From positions 372,001 through 436,000 of the forward strand of contig CP126197.1 in the NCBI GenBank assembly GCA_030272155.1: a DNA stretch of 64,000 nt. Direction: 5' to 3'. The translations under genes were made by a program, and so were the position numbers. The notes under the pieces are model-generated. The model saw only the letters and a program-made list of their open reading frames with translations, had not been told where the DNA came from and searched no databases. Position 1 is the first letter of the stretch. Each line of letters opens with the position of its first letter. The DNA comes from Tetradesmus obliquus (Eukaryota; Chlorophyta; Chlorophyceae; Sphaeropleales; Scenedesmaceae). Of the stretch, positions 37,373-48,530 are shown in pieces.

Positions 37373-37991
37373 ACTGAAACTTTGTTGGCGGTACATACAG
37401 GTGAAGGCATGCCGGTGCCGGTGAAATGACCGTTGCTGAGGGTGCAAGCATATTAGTGCTTGTTATATCATGCAATTGCCTGCTGCGGCAGGCAGCGCGC
37501 CTCATTTTGACATCTTTCAACCTTTCAGACCCGATCAAGCAGTCTCCATCGCCGATAGCATCAGATCACCGCATTTTCTGTTTTGCTGAGCGCTGTTCGA
37601 CATTTGAATTTTTCGAACCCTTGTCAGCCCATCATCAACAAGATGCCGGGTGAGTGTCATGGTATCAGCCAAAGCTGATGTTATGCCTGCCACTCTGAAA
37701 GTACGTGCAGCTTCCCATCCCCAGGTGTGCTGCGCAGCACAGCAGCATGCTTCAACAGCTGGCACGCCCAGCTCCTGCAAATGTTCATGCACTTGGCTCT
37801 AAAACATGGCAGGGGCATTGTAGAGCATGCATTGATAGCAAAGTGCCTATCAACTCAGCCACACAGGCGCCCTGCAAGCTTTGCCTCACATTACGTGTAG
37901 TGTGACATGTCCTGCTGCACAGATGCGCCCCTGCTCCAGCACATGAACATCTGAGAATGGCGACTGACAACCACAGCTGCCGAGTACCTTA
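37373..37991. promoter_or_regulatory. Divergent region with a possible tiny first exon
   Basis: It lies between the helical-repeat gene (-) and paralogue 1 (+). At 37643 a candidate start ATGCCGG is followed at once by a good donor GTGAGT, but its phase does not match the acceptor at 38018-38019, so I did not join it. The remainder shows no coding frame. Confidence 0.35.
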
Positions 37992-38552
37992 ATGCACACA
38001 TGGCTGTACCTGCACAGGCGCAAGGCGCAGGAGGCTGCCAGCAGCGCAGCTGCAGCAGCAGGCAGCGGCAACGTCCTGTACCTGATCCAGTGCAGCCGCA
38101 GCTCATGCGTTGAGGAGTATGATGAAGACCTGTACGTTGACTGCCACGGGGAGGAGAACGATGCAGTGGAGCACATGGTGCGTGACGCCCTCAGGAAGCT
38201 TGATGGCACATGGCTGTTCAATGCAACAGCACCAGGCAGCAAGCAGCAGCAAAGTAGCAGCGGTATCGCGCTGTTCAGCACGCTGGAGGCAGCCAATGAG
38301 CTGGCAGGCCAGCTGTTCAAGGAGATGCTGGCAAACCCTCCTTTTGATGGAGAGGCAGATGATGATGATGAGGAGGAGGAGGAGGAAGAAGAGGCAGAGA
38401 AGTCAAAGCTATCCAAGAAGAAAGCAGCTGATGGGCGGGTCAAGTGGGAGGCGACGCTGCGGTACAACTATGACCCTCTCACTGCAGGGCAGCTGAAGAA
38501 CGTGGTGGAGAGCACACTGGTGGTCAAGGTGGTGCCAGCAACTGTCTGCTGA
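37992..38552 (+). CDS. Unrecognised protein, paralogue 1 of a tandem pair
   Basis: An open frame of 186 residues from ATG 37992. The first ten residues may be intronic, because the similarity to paralogue 2 (39966-40577) begins at KRKAQ/RRKAQ right after a cacAG acceptor; an unlocated upstream exon is then needed. The shared core is VLYLIQCSRSSCVEEYDED, then a region with DGTW, PGS, a Ser/Gln run, LFSTLEAANELAGQLFKEML and PFDGEA, an acidic run of Glu/Asp (about residues 118-134), ADGRVKW, and the C-terminus VESTLVVKVVPATVC. The cytosolic appearance, Cys pair and acid run do not identify a family. Confidence 0.65.
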   Translation: MHTWLYLHRRKAQEAASSAAAAAGSGNVLYLIQCSRSSCVEEYDEDLYVDCHGEENDAVEHMVRDALRKLDGTWLFNATAPGSKQQQSSSGIALFSTLEAANELAGQLFKEMLANPPFDGEADDDDEEEEEEEEAEKSKLSKKKAADGRVKWEATLRYNYDPLTAGQLKNVVESTLVVKVVPATVC

Positions 38553-39965
38553 GGGGCGGTTGCTGCTACCTGCAACTGTTGCAGAGTAACGTGTCTGAGT
38601 CATGGTGTGCATGAGTGCCAGTATCAGCACAGAGCACTCCTCTGAACATCCTCTTGCCTGGCTGCGCGGCCCGCACTGCGGCAGAGGCTGTGTGTTGTGC
38701 CACTGGCAGTCCTTGCAGCTGCAACGGTGTTGACACCAAGCAGCCTCAAAATGAGCCACGTATGAGTACGCATTATGCTGCATCGTGCATCTGCAATTTG
38801 TAATGTCTGCAAGTCATAACACACTTGTCCCAGGTGTGCCACACCGCTGATGCGGCACCAGATTTGAGGTTTGGCTGCTTGAATCAACGCCCTGATTGCT
38901 GTAGAACCCTGCCTGGTCATCTGGTGTGGCAACGCACTGCGTGGCACTTGTTCGGGCCGCAGAGCCCAACATTGGAGTGGCTCGCACACAAGATTGGCGC
39001 ACAATGTGCAAGGGGCATCGATGTGTTGATATCGGTGTTTTTGGTATTATCATCATGATGTTGCACGCTTCAAGCGTTGGCCTACTAGGGCCCGCCATGC
39101 ACTGCTTGCTGCAACTTCCAGTCCAAGCCATCCAGAACCCTGTATAACTTGCACGTCGCAGCAGCCAGTCGCACATCAACATGTTTCAATAGCAGATCCA
39201 GGTGGTGCCGGGGTACAACTCAGTAGTACTCCCCAAGTTGGGGAGAGTGTGCACTGCTGTGGCTGTCTCTATGGCTGCAGAGGGAATCTGCAGCAAGTGT
39301 GCATGCGATTCATCTGTGTCTGCCGTGTCTCTATGCTTTGGAATCTTGCTGTGTGCCCTATTTGTGTTGTCATGTTTTTGCAGTGCTGGACCCTGGTGCT
39401 GGACATGGGGCCTTCCCATTGCACACCCTGCAAGTTGGCCCCAGTCTGCACTGGCAGCTAGCCGTGACAACACAAGCAAACACTGCCCGGATTCTTTTCC
39501 TCGATCAAAAGCACTGATACTCAAATCGCTCATCTCTGCCAAGCCCGGTGTTGTGTTGTTCAGTGCTGCTCGGCAACCAAACACTTCTGCGGTCTTTCTA
39601 GCCTACCTTCAAAAGCAATGAAGGGTAGGTTGCTTTTCAGGAAGTCAACATGATGTGCAGGCTCACTTTTCGGGCAGTGTGGTGCGCAGCATGCACCGCA
39701 TGAGCACCTGCAGGCTGGCGGGTCCAGCTGCTGCACCTCTTCTTGAGCTGCTGCCGTTTCTCCCACTGTAGCAATATAGTACATATTAGGCAGAGTCGGC
39801 AGCGGGCAGCAACTCAGCCACGCATGCTGCACTTGACCTGTGCAGCTCGTGTCAGAGTGTGCTGCACATCAAGCTGAAATGTGCCACCATATGCAACTTC
39901 TGCTGCAGCATCTAGATGCATCAACTCAAACCCTCACAATCTGCTCCTTGCTGCCTTTGTGTACG
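38553..39965. other. Region between the two paralogues
   Basis: It carries a TGTAA motif at 38799-38803 that could end paralogue 1. Otherwise ordinary sequence. Open frames on both strands around 38814-39620 overlap each other and show no motif. Confidence 0.4.
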
Positions 39966-40577
39966 ATGGATGCATACTCAGGGACAAGCAAAGGCACCAA
40001 GCGCAAGGCACAGGGGGATGCCAGCACTGCCGCTGCTGCAGCAGGCAGCGGCGATGCCTTCTACCTCATTCTGTGCAGCCGCAGCTCGTGCGTTGAGCAG
40101 TTTGACGAAAACTTCACAATGGATCACTACGAGGACGAGCTGGAAGAAGACAAAAGGGAGGTGCGTGATGCCGTCAAGCCGTTTGATGGCACATGGATGC
40201 ACGGCATGCCAGTGCCAGGCAGCCAGCAGCAGAAGGCTAGCAGCAGCAGCAGCAGCAGTGACTGCAGCATTCAGCTGTTCAAGAGCCTGGAGGCAGCCAA
40301 CCAGCAGGCAGGCGAGCTGTATAAGGCGCTGCTGGCAAGCACTCTATTTGATGGGGAGGCAGCTGACATCCCAAAGAAGCAGCCACAGTTCTCCTGGCAA
40401 GCAAAGCAGCCCAAGCAGCCACAGTCACTTGAGACGACCACAGCTGATGGGCGGTGCAAGTGGGTGCGGCAGCAGAGGTACTACTTTGACCATGAGCGCA
40501 GCACAGGGGAAAGAGAATGGAAGCATGCAGTAGCCAGCACGCTGACGGTTGAGGTTCTGCCAGCGAGCGTCTGCTGA
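39966..40577 (+). CDS. Unrecognised protein, paralogue 2 of a tandem pair
   Basis: An uninterrupted frame of 203 residues from ATG 39966 (context acgATGg). The N-terminus MDAYSGTSKGTKRKAQ is basic. The core matches paralogue 1 at about half of positions by eye: FYLILCSRSSCVEQFDE, DAVKPFDGTW, PGSQQQ, QLFKSLEAANQQAGELYKAL, LFDGEA, ADGRCKW and the C-terminus VASTLTVEVLPASVC. In place of the acidic run it has a Lys/Gln/Pro linker. Conservation of the ends with divergence of the linker supports both copies being real proteins. The family is unknown to me. Confidence 0.7.
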   Translation: MDAYSGTSKGTKRKAQGDASTAAAAAGSGDAFYLILCSRSSCVEQFDENFTMDHYEDELEEDKREVRDAVKPFDGTWMHGMPVPGSQQQKASSSSSSSDCSIQLFKSLEAANQQAGELYKALLASTLFDGEAADIPKKQPQFSWQAKQPKQPQSLETTTADGRCKWVRQQRYYFDHERSTGEREWKHAVASTLTVEVLPASVC

Positions 40578-41847
40578 TGGCCTGTTGCTGGAGCTGCCTG
40601 CACTAATTGCAGCGCAAATCTGTCTGCGCCGTTGATGTGCATGGTTTCCAGTATAAGCGTCAAGCATGACCCTGGCATACGGTTTCAGTAGCTTGGCTCC
40701 TGCGCTGTTGTGCCTGCAAGAGCTTGCAGGTCAGCCATGAGGCCCCTCAGATCAGGGCATCATCCGCCTCAAGGCGGCCTTAGTGCACTGACTCAAGGGT
40801 CGCAAGGGTGACACCGGGTGACACAACACCTGCGGGGCCTCCCAGAGCTGATGCAGGCACAGCACGGTCGGTGGTGTGTTCGTTGCTGCGCATGTTGCGC
40901 GCTGGTGTATAAATTTAGGCCGCAGATTGTACGCATATGGCACCAGAGGACCCAGTGGTGGCCGACACCTGGCAGCTGTTTATTTTGCTGCGTTCTTGGA
41001 GCGACGTTAAGGCGCAGCATCCCCATGAGCCTTGTCTGGCTCCTTACTGGGTGGGCCTGTGGCACTACTTTGGTGACTGGCAACTGGCATCTGCCGGCAC
41101 TGTGGTGCGACTGTGCCTAGGCGCCGTACATGCAGTGTTGGGCCGCAGTGCCCGCAGGTCCTCCAGGGCCTGTAGGTCACATCGCCTGCAAGTGTGCCTG
41201 CAGCGAGTACGCGGTGTGTTGACATAGACGCCACATCATGAATGCAGCATGCAGGCGTAGCTGAGTGCGGTGCTGTGTAAAAGGACGATACTAAACATGG
41301 CAAAAGCATGTGCACCGAACCACTTGCTGCAAAGGTGACACCTTGCCTGCTAGCAGTCACGAACAGACACACTGTGTCAGCAGGACAGCGCTAGCATGGC
41401 CACTGCCCAGGCGTGCGCTGCAACACTGCTGCCATTCACGGCAAGGCGTGGCCACCAGTAGAGCAGCTAGCCTAATAGGGCCACAGCAGTACTCGGCTGC
41501 ACGAAGCGTTCCAAACCTCGCCCAATGGATGCCTTGGGGACTCGAAGTGCTACCTTGAGACAATGATTACATGCCAGTATACCTGTGTGCAGCCACGGTG
41601 CTTTTCCCAGCGCCTTGCACACAGGCTGTGATACTTTGTCCTTTTTGTCCTGTTTACAGGCTGCGCTGCAAGCTGCACCACATGGCAGTCGTGCCACTGG
41701 CCTCTGCAGCGGCTCTAGCTACAATATGTTAAGGCATGCCCAGACTCAACCACAACCCCCCCACAACAGGATCAATCATAGGTGGATATGAAGCAAAGGG
41801 TCTACTGCCAGTACTAGTACTGCCAGTGGCAGTCATTGGCAGTGTCC
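40578..41847. other. Intergenic region between convergent genes
   Basis: A plus-strand open frame at 40937-41227 (starts MAPEDPVVADTW) has a balanced composition but no recognisable motif, so it is not called. TTACA at 41654-41658 (TGTAA on minus) may end the ANKRD39-like transcript. Confidence 0.4.
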
Positions 41848-42251
41848 TCAAGGAGCAGGCCAGGCAGCCTGCACAGCAGCGCCTGTCGCCCTGGCCTGCG
41901 GCGTGCAGCCGCGCTTGTCCTGCAAGCTGCAGGCGCGCGGGCCAGCAGCAAGCAGCGCCGCCACCACGGCTGCGTGGCCCTGCGCTGCTGCCTTGTGCAG
42001 GGGCGCCTCACCGTCTGCATCTTGCAGCAGCGGGTCTGCGCCTGCAGCCAGCCTGCAGCAGCAGCGGCAAGGGTGGCAGCAGCATGGTGAGGCATGTACA
42101 GGAACGTATGTACACAAACCATGTGTGGCTGAGCTGCAACCGTGTCATGGAACCCACCACATCTCAGGCTACTGCCGCCGCAGTCGCTGCCTCACTACAC
42201 TGCCCACGTGTTCGTGACATCACAAGACATTCACAGGTTATTGTCCACCAT

Positions 42252-42286
<35 letters not shown>

Positions 42287-43260
42287 AGGATGATGAAGGC
42301 TTGCTGCAGCTGACAGCAACCTCCTGGCAGCTGCGCAGCCGCCACTCACAGTGCGTTCACCACCTCTGCATGTCCGGTGTGTGCTGCCCTGTGCAGTGCA
42401 GTGGCCCTGCCTGAGCGCGTGGCGGCATCAACAGCAGCACCTGCAGCCAGCACCACAGGCACGTGACAGTGCAGCAGCCTTGTAGAAAGGCTTGTAAACT
42501 GCAACAGCATGAGCCTTGTCACCAACACAGCTGAGCTTGTCAGCTCTTCATGTCTGTAGTGTGAATGCAGTTGCACAGGTGTGGCACAGCCTGCTTGCTT
42601 TGCTGTGGCATGCGACACAGCGCAGCTACTCAGCAGGCTGGCATCAATCCAACCGCCGACGTCAGAGTGAAGTGGTAGCTGTTTGGCTGCAACGGCTGTG
42701 CGCCACCCACCGTGCTTCAGAAGCAGCTGCACCGCCTTGATCTGCCCTGCCCTGGCCGCATAGTGCAGCGGCGTGTATCCGCTGGTGCCTGTGTGGCGCA
42801 GCGTACCATACCATGTTACATGCATCAGACTTGATTGAGGTGAGATGCCGGCACGGCAGTGTCCAGGCAGGCAGGATACGCATGCTGACATATCTGGAAG
42901 CTGCAGGGCGTTTCATATGCTGAGATGGGGTGCTGTGTGTGGCTGGTGAGGGTGGCATGTGTCATCCAAGGTACCCTCAGGGCCTGCAGGTGCTGTGCTA
43001 CTTAGCTACAGCTGGTTCATCTGCACTGCAGTCGTTGCACATATTTGAAGTGCTGATATCGTCACACCTGTGCCACCGTCCCAGTTGATTGCCTCTGGCC
43101 TGTTGCGCAGGATACGTTCTAGCTTGTCTAGCTGGCCCAGCTGTGCAGCATGGCAGGCGCTTCTGACAAACTCTAGCTCGTCTAGGCTCTGGGCTGCAGC
43201 TCCCGGCTTGGAGTAGCACTGACACTCAGCAGCGTCGTGATCGCAGTTGAGCTGAAACAT
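41848..43260 (-). CDS. Ankyrin-repeat protein, ANKRD39-like
   Basis: Four exons (43260-43068, 42788-42711, 42440-42350, 42052-41848), in frame, give 188 residues, matching the 183 of human ANKRD39. The N-terminus has QSLDELEFVRSACHAAQLG, corresponding to the QTLEEMDFERGIWSAALNG segment of ANKRD39. Ankyrin repeats follow: TSGYTPLHYAARAGQIKAVQ, AATRSGRATALHRAAHTGH, DADGEAPLHKAAAQGHAAVV and a terminal DKRGCTPQ. Introns fall between repeats. It is a presumed soluble protein-interaction scaffold; the molecular role of ANKRD39 is poorly known. Unlike its neighbours I see no exon-edge copies in this gene. It is divergent from HISN4. Confidence 0.85.
42257..42286. repeat. CTG tract in intron 3 of the ANKRD39-like gene
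   Basis: About ten CTG units on the plus strand (sense-strand CAG), mid-intron and away from the acceptor. Confidence 0.85.
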
Positions 43261-43684
43261 GCACAGGCAGAGAGGTGCATGCAGCGAGGTGACACCAGCA
43301 GCAGTAGCAGTGGGGGAGCAGTAGCAGCAGCAGCAGTGGCAGCAGCAGCACCCAACAGCAAGTGGTGCTCACACGTATCGGGTGAGACGTTGCAGCTGCA
43401 GTACTCAAGAACAAACGCAACCAGCACACATCACACAGCACTGTAAGGCTGCTTGAAAGGTGAAACCCTTTTGGTGGAAGGTGTTACAACCGTGGACGAT
43501 GACGACCCGATGGGTGTTCCATCTGACTGCACGAACGCATCGGCAGTTTAAAGAGCTCACCATTAGTACGTTACAAGTCTGCAGGAGGCCCTTGGCGGCC
43601 GGACACGTGCAGTTGATAAGCACTTGGTGTGCTGCGTTTGACGTTAAGTGGCCACGAAAGATACTGGAGTAGATCCAAAACACA
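43261..43684. promoter_or_regulatory. Divergent 424-bp region, presumed bidirectional promoter
   Basis: It separates the start codons of the ANKRD39-like gene (-) and HISN4 (+). It has CAG/GCAGCA-rich sequence on the left and ordinary sequence on the right. Promoter role inferred from arrangement. Confidence 0.4.
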
Positions 43685-46600
43685 ATGAGACAACCGCAGT
43701 GCTTAAGCCAGAAGGCCAGCAGCAGCAGCAGTAGCAGTTGCCTGGCACCCAGCAAACCCTCCCGGCAGCGCTGCGTGTCTGCACGTGCAGCAGCCAAGGA
43801 GGTCACACTGCTCGATTATGGAGCGGGCAATGTGCGCAGCGTGCGCAACGCCATCAAGAAGCTGGGCTACAGCATCAAGGATGTGAGCAGCCTGCTGCAT
43901 CAGGCTGACGGCAGCAGCAGCAGGTGTTGCAGCAGCAGCATTCATGACACAACTTGCCTGTAGATGTGTACAAGAGCAGTAGCTGTGATGGGTTGCTGAG
44001 CGCGCTTGCATGTGCCTGGTCCTTGCAGTTGTTGCGCTGGCTGTATTGCATGCATGGTCATCAAGTCTGTGAAGCATGTGTCAGCATCTTCCTGCTCTGA
44101 ACTCTGTTGTTGCATGCACGCCGGTGAGACAATTTGTTTTGCTACCCTACAGCTGTTGTCTCCCACTTCATCACATACATGCAGGTCTCCAAGCCCTCAG
44201 ACATCGCAGCAGCAGACAAGCTCATCTTCCCGGGCGTGGGCGCCTTTGGCCAGGCCATGGACGTGCTGCAGCAGAAAGACTACGTGCAGCCGCTGGTGGA
44301 CTACATCCAGGTGTGAGGGGCGGCAGCAGCAGCAGCAGCGGCAACGGCAGTGGCAGCAGCGGCAGCGGCAACGTCACCTGTATGTGCATCTTCCGTCAAC
44401 TATCAACAGCTTGACATCAAGCATGGAAGAGCTCCACGAAGCTGCTGCACGGCAGGCAGGGCTGCAGCAACAGCCATGGCAGCCTGGTGACAGCTGTGTG
44501 TGCTGCAGCCGTGCACCAGTGGGCGCTTTGCAGCAGCACTCGTGCTGATGCACTGCGGCAGCGTCTGGCATGGCAGCAGCAACATGCGGGCGTACATGCT
44601 GCAGGGCTTGCTGCGCTGGAAGCACCTGTTTGCATCTGCATTAGTTCCCTTGCAGTTGGTCGCCTTGCAGTGGATGTTTGGTGCCTGCAGGCCTTGCAAA
44701 CTCTGGCCAGCCCTTCATGTGATAGCAGTCCTCCTGAGTTTGCAGCTGCCCCTGCTGTGCTGCCTTGGCCGCCTTCTATCTGCTGTCTGCCATGCAGTCC
44801 GGCAAGCCGTTCTTCGGCATCTGCCTGGGCATGCAGCTGCTGTTTGAGGGCAGCACAGAATCAGGCGGCAGGGAGGGCCTGGGGCTCATCGCGGGCACTG
44901 TGGACCACTTCGACACCAGCAGGTGACTCATCAGTACTGCAGGAACAATGCACTGACGGCTCAGGCTGTGTAATGTTTGGTTGGACAGCTGCTGGCGTGG
45001 CGTGAGGCAGCTGGGAGATGCAGCTGGTTGCTGTTGGCACGTCAGATATGCAACACTGGCCTGCTTTGGTTTCGAGCAGCCAATCACTCTGCCTGACCGC
45101 TCATGCATACTGCCTATGCGATGTGCTGTGTGCTGTGCTGCCGCTGCTGGTGTCACTGCAGAGGCCTGCCGGTGCCTCACATTGGCTGGAACACGCTGGA
45201 TCAGCTGCGCGCCAGCGACCTGCTGGCGTCTGCTGCGCCCAGCGACAGGGTCTACTACGTGCACTCCTACAGGTGCGGTCCTGCATGATGGGGGAACGTC
45301 AAGAAGTGCAGCTGAATGGCAGTGATTGGCTGATGTTGGGCCCGGCTGCAGCAGCTGTGCTTGCAGAGCAGATGGTGTGTCTGAGCTTTGGCTTGGCCTT
45401 GCAGCGATTCGTGACCGCTGACAGGGGTGCAGTGCAGTTCAGCGTGTTTCTTTCTGTTCTGTCACATCTGTAGCATACTGTTCATGATCGCTGGGCCACG
45501 CCGCAGGAGGCCGATGTAGATAGGGTGCTGCCCAATGCTGGCAAGCACACTGTCAACAACTGTCATCAACTGTGTCTTGGCGCAAACCCCCATATGTTCG
45601 CAGGGCGATGCCGCAGGAGGCCAATGTTGACTGGGTGCTGGCCACCTCCTACTACGGCGAGGACTTTGTGGCAGCAGTCTGCAAGGGCAACGCCATGGCC
45701 ACACAGTTCCACCCCGAAAAGTCCGGCACACTCGGCCTCAACATCCTGCGAGGCTTCCTGGAACCGGAATCAGCAGAGGCGCGCGCAGCAGCAGCAGATG
45801 CGAATGCGCGGCAGCTAGCGGGGCTGGCTGCGCCCGAGGGGCCTGACAGGGGGCTTGCGAAGCGCGTGATTGCGTGCCTGGATGTGCGCAGCAATGACAA
45901 TGGGGACCTGGTTGTTACGAAGGGCGACCAGTATGATGTGCGTGAAAAGGAGGGCGAGCGGGACGTGCGCAACCTGGGCAAGCCAGTGGAGCTGGCTGCA
46001 CGGTAGGTGGCGCTTCATATTGCTTTCTGGATATTTGTTTTGGGTGTGTTGCGTGGCGGTTTGAGCCTGCATGTTGTGTGTTGCTGTGCGCAACCTGGGC
46101 AAGCCAGTGGAGCTTGCTGCTAGGTGAGGATGTGTTGCAGGATTGGGTGGCAGGTGGTCTAAGTTTGATCTGTGGATGCTTGTGTTTGGCAGTACTGCTA
46201 CTGCTCACAGAGGGGCACAGGACGGGGAAGCTTGCTGCAGGAGTTTGCGCGTGAGCAAACTGTACTGCAGTCCTGCTAATCGTTGCAGCGGCGGCGTTGC
46301 ATGCGGCAGGCATGTGCCGCACGTGCTTGCTTGCCCTGCACCCTGCACAGTGTGCTTACGCCACTGCCGCCGCCGCCGCTGCTGCCGCTGCTGCCGCTGC
46401 TGCTGCGTGCAGGTACTTTGACGAGGGTGCTGACGAGGTGGCTTTCCTCAACATCACAGGGTTCAGGGACTGATGATCTGTAACACTGCTGTGGCCACTG
46501 CTGCTGCTGCTGCTGCTGCTGCGTCATGCAGGTACTTTGACGAGGGTGCTGACGAGGTGGCCTTCCTCAACATCACCGGCTTCAGGGACTGCCCCCTGGA

Positions 46601-48452
46601 GGACCTGCCCATGCTGGGGGTGAGCCGCTGCTTTGTGATTGGCAGTGTGTGTCGGGTTCTGCACTCCACAAGCTGCCCACTGCATAACGCGCCCATGCTT
46701 GGGGTGAGGCAGCTGACACAAGCTATGCCAATGTCTGCTGTGGCCACAGCTGCGCCCCCTATGTAGCTCCTGGCTCAAACTTGCCGATGAACGCGTGTTG
46801 CAACACGGCCCATAACCTCTGGCTGTATTGCAGCTGCTTGTTGTTGACTCTTGTGTGGGTTGTGCACTGCGCTGCTGCCATGTGTGAATGCCATGTTGCA
46901 GGTGCTGCAGGCGGCCAGCGAGCGTGTGTTTGTGCCGCTGACAGTGGGCGGCGGCATCCGTGGCTTCAGCGCGGCAGGCAAGGACTACCCCGCACTCACA
47001 GTGGCTGCTGAATACTTCAGGTGAGCGCTTCAGGTTTACGTTTGTCTGTGCGTGTTGGGGTGCTGATGGCTGTGCGTTCATAGTCAAGTGGCAGGCAAGG
47101 ACTACCCTGCGCTCACAGTGGCTGCCGAATACTTCAGGTGAGCGCTTCAGGTTTATGTGTGTCTGTGCGTTTTGGGGTTCTGATGGCTGTGCGTTCATAG
47201 TCAAGCGGCAGGCAGGGACTGCCTAGCACTCACCGTGGCAGGCAAGAACCCCCCCCCCCCCCCCCCGGCATGGCAACCGACGGCACCTGCTGTTTCTGTT
47301 GCGGCAGGTCTGGCGCCTACCAGGTGTTCATTCGCTTGGATGCAGTGCATTTGGCAACTGCCCACTGCTTGTGTTGCTTGTGTCTGACTGCCTTGCTGTG
47401 CTGCATGCTGCAGGTCTGGTGCAGACAAGGTGTCCATCGGCTCTGATGCAGTGCTGGCAGCTGAGGAGTACTACGCTGCAGGCTGCAAGACCAACGGCAG
47501 CACCGCCATCGAGCAGATCAGTGAAGTGTACGGCAAGCAGGCAGTTGTGGTGAGTGGCGCAGCTTGCTGCTTCACTGCTGCTGCTGCTGCATGTATATCT
47601 CATTGCACCTGGTCTCCACATCCTGCTGTGTACTACCTTGCAGCATTGTTATTCAGCGCCGTGGCATCTGCTAATTGGTTACCATGCCGCCACCTCCACA
47701 CTTCGCAGTGTGTTTCAGCTAAGTCGTACAATGCACTGCTGACCACATACTAATGCACCGCTGCGCTGCTGCTGTACAACCCCTGCCGAGTGTCTGCCCT
47801 TCTGCTGACACCAGGTCAGCAACGACTCTCAGACGCCCCTTACACCTGCTGCTAATGCTCTGTTGCGCTGCTGTACACTTGCCGCCTGCCTGCTGCTGCA
47901 ATTTACAGGTCAGCATCGACCCTCGCCGCGTGTATGTAAAAGACCCAGCAGAAACCAAGCACACCTGCGTGAAGGCATCAGAGCCGGGGCCAGAGGGCGA
48001 GGCGTGGTGCTGGTGGCAGTGCACAGTCAAGGGCGGGCGCGAGGGCAGGGACATTGACGCCATCCAGCTGGCTAAGGCAGTGGAGGCGATGGGGGCTGGC
48101 GAGATCATGCTCAACTGCATCGACAATGACGGCAAGGGGCAGGTGCGTGTGGTGTGTGTTCTAGTATGCAGGTGGGGAAGGCGCAGCGAGCACTGTGGCG
48201 GCAGTGACGTGACACGTGAGATCTCAGCACTGCTGCCACAGATCACATTGCACTGCTGCCAACGCTGGTTATCAAGACTTATTGCATATCAGGCCAATCC
48301 TAGCGTCTGCAGGGGTGGCCAGCAACAGCCAGCGCTGGGTGCATGCGCTATGGCAGGATGGCCTTGTGTCTGTTGCTTGTGGAGGAGGCAGCAGCTGTCC
48401 TGCATCTGGCAGTTACATCCTCTGCTGTTAGCCCGCTGTGGAAGCCTCACTG

Positions 48453-48530
<78 letters not shown>

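Noticed and set aside
37643-37649. ATGCCGG plus GTGAGT as exon 1 of paralogue 1
   Set aside because: Phase does not match the acceptor at 38018-38019; kept only as a remark.
40937-41227. 96-residue plus-strand open frame starting MAPEDPVV
   Set aside because: Balanced composition made it tempting, but no motif, no splice evidence, and an overlapping antisense frame of similar length.
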